A stretch of 64,000 nt of DNA from Romanomermis culicivorax. Lineage: Eukaryota > Nematoda > Enoplea > Mermithida > Mermithidae. The stretch spans positions 19,106 through 83,105 of the forward strand of contig CAWUHX010000526.1 in the NCBI GenBank assembly GCA_963922205.1, given 5' to 3'. Below are positions 34,169 through 46,178 of the stretch, piece after piece; position 1 is the first letter of the stretch; each line of letters opens with the position of its first letter. The translations under genes were made by a program, and so were the position numbers. Under the pieces are notes generated by a model. That model worked only from the letters and a program-made list of their open reading frames with translations. It was not told where the DNA came from and did no database searches.

Positions 34169-34239
34169 GGTGCAGCCAGGAGTCGAACCTGGGTTACCAG
34201 CATTCCAGGCTGATGTCCTCACCACTAGACCACCACACC
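34169..34239 (-). tRNA. tRNA-like sequence, anticodon-loop CTGGAAT (unit A, first)
   Basis: Read on the minus strand it folds as a class I tRNA. There is a 7-bp acceptor (GGTGTGG with CTGCACC, two G-T wobbles), a D-arm with A-box TGGTCTAGTGG, a 5-bp anticodon stem TCAGC/GCTGG, a short variable loop, and T-arm CCAGG-TTCGACT-CCTGG with a consensus B-box. A T-run follows the 3' end. The loop gives anticodon GGA (Ser), yet the short variable arm and Glu-like body are not those of a Ser tRNA. It is therefore more likely a tRNA-derived repeat or pseudogene. Confidence 0.55.
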
Positions 34240-34443
34240 ACGAGGTGAACCCAGATTAAGGTGTTCCCCTAGGCTAAGATTTTTTAGCACACAACTCCAA
34301 TGCTTGGCGGTCGTGAACCTACGACCTTTGGTAAGTAGCAGCGTACCTGCTGCTTTTTGAACTGCCCACCAATGAAGTTGGTAACTTTTTAGAAATGAAA
34401 ATTATATGGAATTTTTTGGAGTGAAAATAAGTTTGAAAAATAG

Positions 34444-34514
34444 GGTGCAGCCAGGAGTCGAACCTGGGTTACCAGCATTCCGGGCTGATGTCCTCACCAC
34501 TAGACCACCACACC
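34444..34514 (-). tRNA. tRNA-like sequence (unit A, second)
   Basis: Same fold as the 34169-34239 copy and 275 bases from it. The loop reads CCGGAAT, so position 33 is C rather than the near-universal T, arguing against function. Homology with the first copy extends through about 90 bases beyond the tRNA-like 5' end and a few bases at the 3' side, so the duplicated block is larger than a tRNA. Confidence 0.5.
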
Positions 34515-34740
34515 ACGAGGTGAACCCAGATTAAGGTGTTCCCCTAGGCTAAGATTTTTTAGCACACAACTCCAATGCTTGGGGGTCGTGAACCTACGAA
34601 TTTTTTTACCTCTTCGAATTGCATTTGATGATAATTTTATTTTTAAAGTTAACGAATTTACATCAAAATTTATCTAAATTCAGCTAACAATTTGCTTGAT
34701 TTATTTGGAGTTGACTAGAAATCACGTCGACATTTGAAGC

Positions 34741-35290
34741 GTAGCCAAAAATTAAAAACTGCTCCACTGCTAACCTTTGCATTTAAAGTAAAATAGATTC
34801 ATTCGCTCAACCCATTCATTCATTGAATGATGCAACATGCATTCTCCACATAAGATTCACATTGAATACCACCAGAAAATATTGCTGCTTGGTGCAATAA
34901 TACAGTTTTTTGCAAAGTGTTATGCTTTTCCATACTTCAATTCTTAAAATTTGTGCGTTCTTCGTTTTCAACATTTTTTGCCAGCAAACATTCGAATCAA
35001 TCTACATGCATTCTGTAAGATTAAACTCTAAAAACCCATCGATACCAAACCAGAAACACCCGCCAAATTTGTCTGCATTTGTGTGTCCGATTCGCCTATT
35101 CCTGCAGAATTTTGGCAATCGAAATTAGCTCAAAATAACATTAATTTTTCGAGTTTTTTAAAAAATTTGTGAATTTTTCGAATATACCCCCCATTCGTTT
35201 TTGGACTCATTTTTCACATTTTTTTCGTTTTTTACACTATCCGTAGTTGAAAAATTTTATCACTGTTTCAACTATAGGATCAGACTAAGC
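34741..35290 (+). repeat. Dispersed repeat family copy 3, uninterrupted (unit A; also 43851-44400)
   Basis: The contiguous reference copy of the repeat family: parts 1 and 2 are joined here without insert. It ends at GGATCAGAC near 35281, after which sequence diverges. It shares ATTCGAATCAATCTACA, GATACCAAACCAGAAACACC and TTCGCCTATTCCT with the other copies. No ORF of meaning. Confidence 0.6.
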
Positions 35291-36829
35291 ATTAGGCAAG
35301 AACTGTTAGCCCTCTTCCAATTGGCTGAAATTACTGCCCCCAAAAGGTTTTTCGCCTAATATGTATTTTTCCTTAATTTTTCCTTTAAAATTTTCCTTAG
35401 GCTTAGGCTTAGGGTACAGCAGCCGCGCCCAAAGGGTGCAGTGCTGTTGAGGCTCTTCCAAATGGAGTTGTTAGTTAAAACCATTTAAAACGACATGAAT
35501 TTTCCGACTTTGAATTCCACTTAATAATAATTTTATTTTTAAAGTTAAATTTAGATTAGGATTTCCTCGATTTTTTTGACTTGACCAGAAATCAGACTGA
35601 CATTACCATCGATTTTTTTGGGCAAATTCCCGTTGAAATCCGATTTTTTTAATCATATTGAATTTTTTAAATTTTCTTGGAAATAAAGTTTGATTTTTTA
35701 AATTTCGAATTTTTTTTTAAAATCTTGAATTTTTAGAATAATTTTTAAATTTTTTAAAATTAATCCAATTTTTCACTGATTTTAAAAATCTTTAAATTAA
35801 ATTTAAGTTTTGTAAATTTTTTTTAATTTCATAAATAATTGGTAATTTTTTCATCAAGTTTGATCTGAAATTTGCCATATTTCTTGAAACTGACGGGGAA
35901 CAAGCTATTGCCGTTGATTTTTGACGCTCTTTGCATCCAAATTTTACGAATTCCTGAAAATTCAACAATAACACGACATTCATGCCAATTTTTCCAAACA
36001 TATTCAGTTGAAATCACCTGTTCTTTAATAATTTAATACAAATTACATATTGGTCTCATTTTTTCTTCAGTTTTAATTGTAATTCACCCAATCTTTCAAA
36101 GTAAACCACAAGTTAGGTGTAGCTGCTCATTACTTTACACCCATGTCAATTCGAATTTGCCCTGTTTTACAAACTAGACTGCAAAGTATGTACTAGTGGC
36201 TGTTTTTAAGCCAATAATTGCCATTTGTCCGATTTTTTGCAATTAAACAAAAAACTTGCTGTTTAAACCGTTAAAAAAATTTTTTTCTAACTTGAATAAG
36301 GTAAAAATTCTTCATTGCTGCCAATTTTTATCCACCTACATTGCAGCTTCTGTCATTCCCTAAAATTTAGACAAACTCGACATTGCTGCAAATTTATTGC
36401 TGCAGAATTAAGTTTAACCAAAATTAACAATGAATAAAAAAAATTTCTGAAAACAAAACAAAAAGTATATGAATAATACAATATAAAAAAAGAAACGAAA
36501 AAATTACAAACAAACAAAATTAGGAAAGAAAGAAAGAATTGAATCTAAACCATACACTATGGCTTACAATCAATTGCCAGTTTTACTTGAAAATTATGTA
36601 CATGAACAAAATTTATTACTTTTCTACAACATACTATATATATTGTCCTACTATGTAGATCATAATGTTTCTATTGATCTACTATCAAGAGAAAAATTCT
36701 GATATACGTCATTTGAATCAACCTTCTTTGTCCTGAATCAATCTTCTTTGCGAGATGATTACTGTCCTAATATGTGGATCATAATTTGTCTATTGAAGAT
36801 TCAATAGACACATTGTGATATACATACCC
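35291..36829. other. AT-rich non-coding part of the tandem unit upstream of the protease gene
   Basis: Contains a short GC-richer island (35401-35480; AGCAGCCGCGCCC) and three TTAGGC-like units near 35397-35414, then long A/T runs. Nothing coding recognised. Counterpart in unit B is about 44401-45939. Confidence 0.4.
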
Positions 36830-36895
36830 TTTGCATCTTTTGTTGCAAGATATCTTTGATACTTTGCATCTTTTGTTGCAAGATATCTTTGATAC
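36830..36895 (+). repeat. Perfect 33-bp tandem duplication (unit A; also 45940-46005)
   Basis: The 33-base unit starting TTTGCATCTTTTGTTGCAAG occurs twice in direct, perfect succession about 170 bases upstream of the protease ORF. Present in both tandem copies. Could be promoter-proximal, but no TATA-like element can be assigned with confidence. Confidence 0.7.
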
Positions 36896-37068
36896 TTGCT
36901 TTAGTTTACTTATAGATGATTTTTTCCATTTAGCTTGAAGGTACATGCATTGATTATTGTCTTACATAAAGCTTATACTATAAAAGATTTCTTTTCATAT
37001 ATGGGGATTTACGAAGAATGGTGGAGAAATATCAAAAACGTGGCTTTGAATGAGTCAAGCCCATAGAT

Positions 37069-38547
37069 ATGATTGGCACCCAAGTTATGGAAGTAACACC
37101 CGAAAAGGGTGACATAGATCAACCTCTGCCTACGATGACTACTGTTATACCAGTCAACAAAGTTGGCAGTTCAGCAAAGAAGCATGGAAGACCCAGCAGA
37201 GACAGTTCTACCAGTGATGCTAGAGCTAGCAATCAAACAACATCAGATGCTATACTGGCCAAGATTCAAAAGAGCATGGATAATTTGAACCTATCAGACG
37301 TTTCAATTAGCGAAAGTGGCAAATCAAGAAATAGCAAAAGAACGATGCCTGTTTTAACCGAAACGAAATCAATGAAAGGCAAGAAAGGCATCCAGAAGCA
37401 TAGTACAGTAGTGAGAGCAGTTTTTACTGCAAGTCAGGAATGGATGCCTCCTCCAGCGACTACTAACCCACTGGATCAGACAACATTCAATTCAACGACA
37501 TTGAACTCGACTTTATTGCATTTGACACCAAACTTGGACATGACTTTTGAAACTGGATCAGCTGCTGTGGAAGGATCTAAAGCAAGTGATGCACAGTCAC
37601 TGGTGAACATAGTTCAAGAATCAGGTCTTAGTGACATAGAAATGTTAGAATTAGATGGTAACCCTCTTTTGACAGAGTCAGGATTAGCTGCCTATGTATC
37701 TTATCTGTGTACAATTACTCAGCTCAAATGTGTTGCAGTTCACCCGAGTTTTGTCGCTAATTTCTATTCTGAAGAAGTACATTCGCGTAATATCGAAATG
37801 CAGGCTAGTGGTTTTATGCTTAATCCTCACAATCATTCATTATCAAATGTATCTGCTGTCTTCATTCCCCTGCTCCTCCGTGACTTGAAACCTGTTCCAG
37901 CAGCAATGTTGAGAACTTCAATCAGTCATTGGGTTCTTGGTGTCTACCACAGTCATGAACATAAAGTCGTTTTCTTCGATCCTTATGGTAGATCAATTAC
38001 AGATATCGTGAAATTTCAACTTCATCGAGCCATCACTACACTTCCGCCTGAAATAAAGACAGATGATTTTTCTATTGAGTGTAAAACAAATCTTCATTTC
38101 AACGCTCAAACATTTGATGATGCAACGAATTGTGGATATTAGGTCTGCCTATATACCCAAGTGAGTATAATGAAAAATTTCAAGGGTTCAATGAAAGTAA
38201 AAAATTTCAATATTCTTCAATACAGACAAAATGTGTTAAATATTTTATTGCAGCTCCTTCACAGTACATATCCAGCTTATAAATCGGTGGAAAGCCTCTT
38301 CCCTGCTCAAGCAGAAGTGGGGCAAATAAAACAGCCTATTATTGTGGAAATAATGGATCAGCCGACAACATCCAAACAAATAAACAACAATCAACAAAAT
38401 CAACCAATTCCATCAAAACAACAAATAATAAATCCAGCAAAGGACAATGAAGAAAATATATTTAAAAAACGAACTCCATTCAAAAAAATGGCCAAGACAC
38501 TACAGACGTGCCAAAAGAACCATCACGGCAAGTTTTGGGCCAGCAAT
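37069..38547 (+). pseudogene. C48/Ulp1-like cysteine protease gene with intron, copy A
   Basis: ORF 37069-38142 (357 codons) has a Ser/Thr-rich N-terminus and then a C48-type cysteine protease domain. It has His287 in SHW, Asp304 in FFDPYGR, Gln347 in NAQTF and Cys355 in ATNCGY. This is the His-Asp-Gln-Cys order of Ulp1/adenain-like enzymes, which cut SUMO or viral and transposon polyproteins. TAG at 38140 stops the frame two residues after the catalytic Cys, where the diverged copy has TAC. The frame would continue VCLYIPK to a GTGAGT donor at 38161. A 93-base intron ends in TTGCAG at 38253, and exon 2 (LLHSTYPAYKSVESLFP) runs to the unit breakpoint. The first in-frame ATG is 37069. It is probably a transposon gene whose 3' part was lost at 38547. 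Confidence 0.75.
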
Positions 38548-40018
38548 GATAGAAACAAAGGAAAGCTTGAAGTTTTTCAACCAAAATGTTATCTTTGCAA
38601 CTGCAAACAGACTTTTTTTGCACTCAGCAACCAAATTTCAGGTCAAACAAGGGCAACTTAGAGCCTGACCTCACTTTTGGTTAGGTTATAAGGTTTTCTG
38701 TCCCAAGATGCATTCATACGTGTTATAAAATGGGGAATCATAAAAATTTTCGGGTGTTCTGCACCAATTTCAATTCGTTTATAATTTTTCTATATTATTC
38801 TAGTGGGTGATTAGAAAATGTCATTTTAGGTAATGCTTATATTTTTTAATTATCAACACATTATGGATAAATGTTTGATCTTGTGTTGCTTTTTGACGTA
38901 TTTAATGAGCGAGATTTTCCTTATTTTCCCAAAATCTTTTTGCGATCTTTAAAAAAATTTTGAGTTTTGAGTGATTAAAACATTTTTAGTCCATGTTGAA
39001 ATACTTGCTGGTTGAAGAACCGAAATTTGTAATTGCTTACCAAGTTTTTGAACTGCAGTTTGCCGGACTGAAAATACATTTAATTCACTGAAAAATTAAA
39101 CCTTCTGTCTAGGAAATAAAAGTTGAAAAGATTCATTTTCCAGCATTCAAGAATATCAAAATCTCAGAAAACTTTTCAGGCCTACACGCCGAATTAGTTT
39201 ACTGGTATCAACCTTTTCATTTTCTCTGTAAAACTGAAAAAATTAGGTTTTGAAGGCCTAAATCCAATGCGAATCGAATGAAATACAAGAAAAGTAGCTC
39301 ATACTGGTTTTTCCGATAAAATTAAGCTAATTTATCGATTTTAAAATGAACAACCAAAAATTTATCTGTGCAACCAAAATTTTTCCCCAAGTTGCACTTT
39401 GCAACCTGGCCTGTGCAAAAAAAACCCTGACTGCAAATATCTTTAATGTCAATCTGGGGAATGTAAAAAACGTGATCCTTGTTTGACTACAGGTCATAGA
39501 CAGCAGAAAAGTTAAACTACCACAATCGCGTCACAAAGCACAACAGAAGTAAAGTATAATCCAAAAAATAGTAGTGATAAAATAAACGACGAATAAGCAG
39601 GCTTTCAGAGGTTACCAAACTCTAATTGGCTGATCTTTTGATCATGAATTATTCAATCAGCCAATTAGTGTTTCAAACCACAATCTAGCCGCTACTTGGA
39701 AAAAATCTGACGAATAACAAACTGTAATCCAACATATACTAATTCCAATACAAATGAAAATTAAAATAATCTGAAATGAAAATAATCTAATTTGAAAAAA
39801 TTAGCTCAGCATAAAACGATGCTGAATCCCATCGACATTCATTGGATGTTCCTCAGTTGCTTCAGTAAACACGAGTCTATAGGTCCTTAGCACTGGTGAA
39901 CGTCTTCACATTTTCCGCAGTCACGTCTAAAAGTCACTCTTTTCCTACAGAATTTCATTCGAATTTGTCATGATACGATTATAGAGCTACTCGAGAGCTA
40001 CCAGAAACTATAATTTTA

Positions 40019-40354
40019 TTAGTAATTAATGTGCCGATTTGGAGAAAATTCTAATGAAAGATAGTTATATGTTTTGTGTTGTGTGACGTCAAACACATGG
40101 ATGGCAGAGTGAAACACACAGTGGGAATGCCGTGTCGTTTTTGCCTTTTTACTTTGGCACAAACTGTCACGAGTTTCCATATTTTGCACCAAGAAATAGG
40201 CTTTCAAATATTTGTAAGCATCTTCCACGCTCGCAAACTCTCGATCCCCTATAGGTATTGTCATTGTATGAAGGTGGGACAATATACGATTGGGTTCCAT
40301 TAAACCTGGCATATATCCAAGGCCACAATAGCCAAGATATGTCGTATCAGGCAA
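40019..40354 (-). pseudogene. NADAR-like fragment, copy B
   Basis: Identical in translation to the 30907-31242 ORF and at the same place in the tandem unit. See that entry for motif reasoning. Identity between the two supports very recent duplication. Confidence 0.4.
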
Positions 40355-43278
40355 ATATTTTTTTCACATGTTCAAAACATGACATAATTTCTGTTCTGAA
40401 ATTTTATAAAAGTATTTTACTACGAGTCACACATTTATTTCTTGTGCATATAAAATTTTAAATTTTTTCTAATTTTCTCAGTTGCCAATGATAAATTTTT
40501 AGAAATGTTGAATGGAGTTTGAATCGTAAATTTTTTAAAATTTATGTCAACATCCTTATGCTTAGACAATAGTTTCCTAAATTGTGCAGATTTTGAATTT
40601 TTTTGAAAAATATAGTTTGACTAAAATCAAAAATATGTATTAGTTTGCTGACGTTTCATTGTGAAATTCTGAAAGAATTTGAAAGAAGAGGCCATTTTAA
40701 TTTCAATAGAGATTGAATTCAATTTTCAAAACAAAATCGCTAGAATTTTAAAACTTTTTCATCAGAAGTATTTTTATGACCTAACCAATTGTAAAGCTGC
40801 ATGATACTCCATCTTACAAAATTACTTTCATATTGCATCAACTGAATTTCTTCTTTCATTCTTGCGAATGTTCGATTGGATCACTATTAAGATTTTCGAA
40901 TTGTATTTTCATCTTGCCGACGTCATGCTCAATGAAGGATAATCAATGTATTCATTGATGATAGATTTATGCATATTTTTCCTGCTTCTTGCGACCTTCG
41001 AATGGTTTTTTGGGACAGAAAACTCTTCTTCATTTGTTTACTACATTTCAGTCTGCACTTGTATAACTCTAATAAGTGAGAAATGTAGCTGAAATCAAAA
41101 TTTTATTGTCGATATTATTTTTGAAACAAGCACATTCGATTTTCTTAAGCTTTTGAATATATTGATCCGAAATGCATGAGAAAATCGCATCCTTCTTCAA
41201 ACATCGTACACTACTTTCGTGTTTAAAAATTGACGCACGGCTCAGTTTTCCTAACTATGTTCACTCAAAATGAACGATTCGTTAATTTTTTTCTAACAGA
41301 TAAATCTCTCGGTTGCACATGTCGACTTATGAAAATGAATTAAATTTGCGATTCTATATTTTCCCAAACACCAATTCCACAGCCAAAGCGTCATGATTCT
41401 AAAAAATTGAAAACCGGAAATGTGGCGCCACCAACGTTTACATTCAAAACTACAGTACATACATTCACTAAGCCGTTTCATTCATTGAACGATCGAACAC
41501 GCATACTTCACATAACATTTACATTCACTAGCATCAAAAAACCATTTCTGTTAGATGCAATAGGACTGTTTTTTGCAAAGTTTCATATTTTTCCGTTTTT
41601 CAATTTTTGAAATTTGTCCCTTTTTCGTTTTTAACAACTTTTTAGTAGCAAACTTTCGAATCAAGCTACGCACACACTGTAAGATTAAACTCAAGACCGA
41701 TCGATACTAAACCAGAAACGGCTGCCATATTTGTCCGCATTTTTGCCTATGATCAGCAGTTTTTTTTGCGCACGGACGTTTGTGCCAATCGGCACAAGAA
41801 GCCAAAAACATTTGTGCCAATGTCACAAAAAATTTTTCTCCACTACAAAGATACCGAAAACTGCGGAAAATTTCTGCGCCAAAATTTTGATAGAAAGCCA
41901 ACGTTTAATGCAGTAATTTTTTGTAAAAATTGTGCCCAACCTATTTTTCAGCTAACCATGTCAGTCAGATGAGGAAATACTGTGCAGGTAGTTCGCGACG
42001 ACTCGAAAAGAAATGGAATGCTGCAAAAAGTTAAACTGCTCTAGAATTGTTCAGGATGTTCAAATTGATTCAATTTTTGACTTCAACTTTTTGTAATTTG
42101 ACGTAAAGATCGAAAACTAGTGGAAAAAAGTCAAAAATTGTGTAAATTCTCGGTCGAAACATTGTACAATTACGAAGGATATTGAATTTTATATTTGAAT
42201 GAATCAACCACAAAAAGTAAGAATTTCAGTTTTAAATCCGAATCTGACTCAATGATTAGAGTATATTTAAAATTTATTTTCATTCATCATTCTTTGACAA
42301 CCTATAAACTTTGCTCCAATGATGCTGATATACCGTTCCAAAACAAGTCGTTCGTGGGCTCAAATAAGAGTAAATAATATTATATTCATTGACTCGGTGT
42401 GAAGCGCCGAAAATTTTTTCCGTTTCCCTCCCTAAATCATCTACAAATCAAGGAAATTCAATGTTTGTGAACAGCCAAAAAATTTGTGCCAATTCGCAAA
42501 AAAGCTCAAAATTTCCGATTCGCCTATTCCTCCAGAATTTCCGCAGTCGTAATTACCTCCAAACAACATAAATTGCTCGAAATTTTGTTGACAATTCCAG
42601 AATTTTTCGAATATTCTCCCTGCCATTCGTTTTTTGCTCATTTTTCTCGTTTTTTTGCATTTTTTAGGCCATCTGTAATTGAAAAACTTTATCGCTTTTT
42701 CAACTACAGGATCAGACACATAAATTAGGAATTTATGTTTCCCTCTTTGGTTTATTCGCGTTTTTTAATGTATCGTGTTTTTTAGTTATCACGAATGCCG
42801 ATTTTGTCTAATATTTGCATTAAAATCGGCTGTTCATGAGCAGGAGGCCCTGGGGCACTTTTTTTCATGTGCAAAATCATAATTCGCGTCGCTCAGAATT
42901 TGATACAGATCTCACTTAAATTTAAACACTTGAGCGCATTGAAAACTTGTTTACATTACGATTCGATCGATTTTTCCAATTATTCAAAATAGACTCATTT
43001 ACGCCGATTTCTTCGGCCAGTTTTGATTTAGAATCGCTCAAAATTTTTGGAATTAAACTCAAATACCACATTTAAATTCATTTTTAATGCAATGTTGATC
43101 GATATTCGTCCCATCTTTTCCAATTAATCAAAAACTTTTAATTTGCGCCAACTTTTTCAACTTCCTGAATTCGACTTACGCGCAATTGTCTCTGATTTTT
43201 GTGTTAGTTTTAATTGAGACTCGTTCAATTTTTCTTAGCTAACTTGATCCATTGGCGTCAAATTTTTTGAAAAAATAG

Positions 43279-43349
43279 GGTGCAGCCAGGAGTCGAACCT
43301 GGGTTACCAGCATTCAGGGCTGATGTCCTCACCACTAGACCACCACACC
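43279..43349 (-). tRNA. tRNA-like sequence (unit B, first)
   Basis: Counterpart of 34169-34239. The loop here reads CCTGAAT, so the nominal anticodon is TGA and position 33 is C. Difference from copy A in exactly this loop within otherwise nearly identical 9-kb units is noteworthy but may be chance. Confidence 0.5.
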
Positions 43350-43553
43350 ACGAGGTGAACCCAGATTAAGGTGTTCCCCTAGGCTAAGATTTTTTAGCAC
43401 ACAACTCCAATGCTTGGCGGTCGTGAACCTACGACCTTTGGTAAGTAGCAGCATACCTGCTGCTTTTTGAACTGCCCACCAATGAAGTTGGTAACTTTTT
43501 AGAAATGAAAATTATATGGAATTTTTTGGAGTGAAAATAAGTTTGAAAAATAG

Positions 43554-43624
43554 GGTGCAGCCAGGAGTCTAACCTGGGTTACCAGCATTCCGGGCTGATG
43601 TCCTCACCACTAGACCACCACACC
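43554..43624 (-). tRNA. tRNA-like sequence (unit B, second)
   Basis: Counterpart of 34444-34514, with one change in the T-loop (plus strand AGTCTAACCT instead of AGTCGAACCT) that damages the B-box consensus. Likely a pseudogene. Confidence 0.45.
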
Positions 43625-46178
43625 ACGAGGTGAACCCAGAATAAGGTGTTCCCCTAGGCTAAGATTTTTTAGCACACAACTCCAATGCTTGGGGGTCGTG
43701 AACCTACGAATTTTTTTACCTCTTCGAATTGCATTTGATGATAATTTTATTTTTAAAGTTAACGAATTTACATCAAAATTTATCTAAATTCAGCTAACAA
43801 TTTGCTTGATTTATTTGGAGTTGACTAGAAATCACGTCGACATTTGAAGCGTAGCCAAAAATTAAAAACTGCTCCACTGCTAACCTTTGCATTTAAAGTA
43901 AAATAGATTCATTCGCTCAACCCATTCATTCATTGAATGATGCAACATGCATTCTCCACATAAGATTCACATTGAATGCCACCAGAAAATATTGCTGCTT
44001 GGTGCAATAATACAGTTTTTTGCAAAGTGTTATGCTTTTCCATACTTCAATTCTTAAAATTTGTGCGTTCTTCGTTTTCAACATTTTTTGCCAGCAAACA
44101 TTCGAATCAATCTACATGCATTCTGTAAGATTAAACTCTAAAAACCCATCGATACCAAACCAGAAACACCCGCCAAATTTGTCTGCATTTGTGTGTCCGA
44201 TTCGCCTATTCCTGCAGAATTTTGGCAATCGAAATTAGCTCAAAATAACATTAATTTTTCGAGTTTTTTAAAAAATTTGTGAATTTTTCGAATATACCCC
44301 CCATTCGTTTTTGGACTCATTTTTCACATTTTTTTCGTTTTTTACACTATCCGTAGTTGAAAAATTTTATCACTGTTTCAACTATAGGATCAGACTAAGC
44401 ATTAGGCAAGAAGTGTTAGCCCTCTTCCAATTGGCTGAAATTACTGCCCCCAAAAGGTTTTTCGCCTAATATGTATTTTTCCTTAATTTTTCCTTTAAAA
44501 TTTTCCTTAGGCTTAGGCTTAGGGTACAGCAGCCGCGCCCAAAGGGTGCAGTGCTGTTGAGGCTCTTCCAAATGGAGTTGTTAGTTAAAACCATTTAAAA
44601 CGACATGAATTTTCCGACTTTGAATTCCACTTAATAATAATTTTATTTTTAAAGTTAAATTTAGATTAGGATTTCCTCGATTTTTTTGACTTGACCAGAA
44701 ATCAGACTGACATTACCATCGATTTTTTTGGGCAACTTCCCGTTGAAATCCGATTTTTTTAATCATATTGAATTTTTTAAATTTTCTTGGAAATAAAGTT
44801 TGATTTTTTAAATTTCGAATTTTTTTTTAAAATCTTGAATTTTTAGAATAATTTTTAAATTTTTTAAAATTAATCCAATTTTTCACTGATTTTAAAAATC
44901 TTTAAATTAAATTTAAGTTTTGTAAATTTTTTTTAATTTCATAAATAATTGGTAATTTTTTCATCAAGTTTGATCTGAAATTTGCCATATTTCTTGAAAC
45001 TGACGGGGAACAAGCTATTGCCGTTGATTTTTGACGCTCTTTGCATCCAAATTTTACGAATTCCTGAAAATTCAACAATAACACGACATTCATGCCAATT
45101 TTTCCAAACATATTCAGTTGAAATCACCTGTTCTTTAATAATTTAATACAAATTACATATTGGTCTCATTTTTTCTTCAGTTTTAATTGTAATTCACCCA
45201 ATCTTTCAAAGTAAACCACAAGTTAGGCGTAGCTGCTCATTACTTTACACCCATGTCAATTCGAATTTGCCCTGTTTTACAAACTAGACTGCAAAGTATG
45301 TACTAGTGGCTGTTTTTAAGCCAATAATTGCCATTTGTCCGATTTTTTGCAATTAAACAAAAAACTTGCTGTTTAAACCGTTAAAAAAATTTTTTTCTAA
45401 CTTGAATAAGGTAAAAATTCTTCATTGCTGCCAATTTTTATCCACCTACATTGCAGCTTCTGTCATTCCCTAAAATTTAGACAAACTCGACATTGCTGCA
45501 AATTTATTGCTGCAGAATTAAGTTTAACCAAAATTAACAATGAATAAAAAAAATTTCTGAAAACAAAACAAAAAGTATATGAATAATACAATATAAAAAA
45601 AGAAACGAAAAAATTACAAACAAACAAAATTAGGAAAGAAAGAAAGAATTGAATCTAAACCATACACTATGGCTTACAATCAATTGCCAGTTTTACTTGA
45701 AAATTATGTACATGAACAAAATTTATTACTTTTCTACAACATACTATATATATTGTCCTACTATGTAGATCATAATGTTTCTATTGATCTACTATCAAGA
45801 GAAAAATTCTGATATACGTCATTTGAATCAACCTTCTTTGTCCTGAATCAATCTTCTTTGCGAGATGATTACTGTCCTAATATGTGGATCATAATTTGTC
45901 TATTGAAGATTCAATAGACACATTGTGATATACATACCCTTTGCATCTTTTGTTGCAAGATATCTTTGATACTTTGCATCTTTTGTTGCAAGATATCTTT
46001 GATACTTGCTTTAGTTTACTTATAGATGATTTTTTCCATTTAGCTTGAAGGTACATGCATTGATTATTGTCTTACATAAAGCTTATACTATAAAAGATTT
46101 CTTTTCATATATGGGGATTTACGAAGAATGGTGGAGAAATATCAAAAACGTGGCTTTGAATGAGTCAAGCCCATAGAT

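Larger units (their letters stand above)
29436..38547 (+). repeat. 9.11-kb tandem unit, copy A
   Basis: The first full copy of a direct tandem repeat (9112 bases). Its start is set by alignment with 38548 (GATAGAAACAAAGG versus GATAGAAATAAAGG here). Order inside: a 1.0-kb non-coding left part, a hairpin (30510-30556), a NADAR-like fragment (-), AT-rich DNA, dispersed-repeat copies, two tRNA-like sequences (-), and the C48 protease gene (+). In the left 1.05 kb copy A differs from copies B and C at many sites; to the right it is nearly identical to B. Confidence 0.92.

Noticed and set aside
34169..34239. Functional Ser tRNA gene
   Set aside because: The anticodon reads GGA, but the variable arm is short and sibling copies have C33 and altered loops; a tRNA-derived repeat fits better.
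35397..35414. Three TTAGGC-like units resembling a nematode-type telomere repeat
   Set aside because: Only three units, the last imperfect; too short to be an interstitial telomere and repeated only because the 9.1-kb unit is duplicated.
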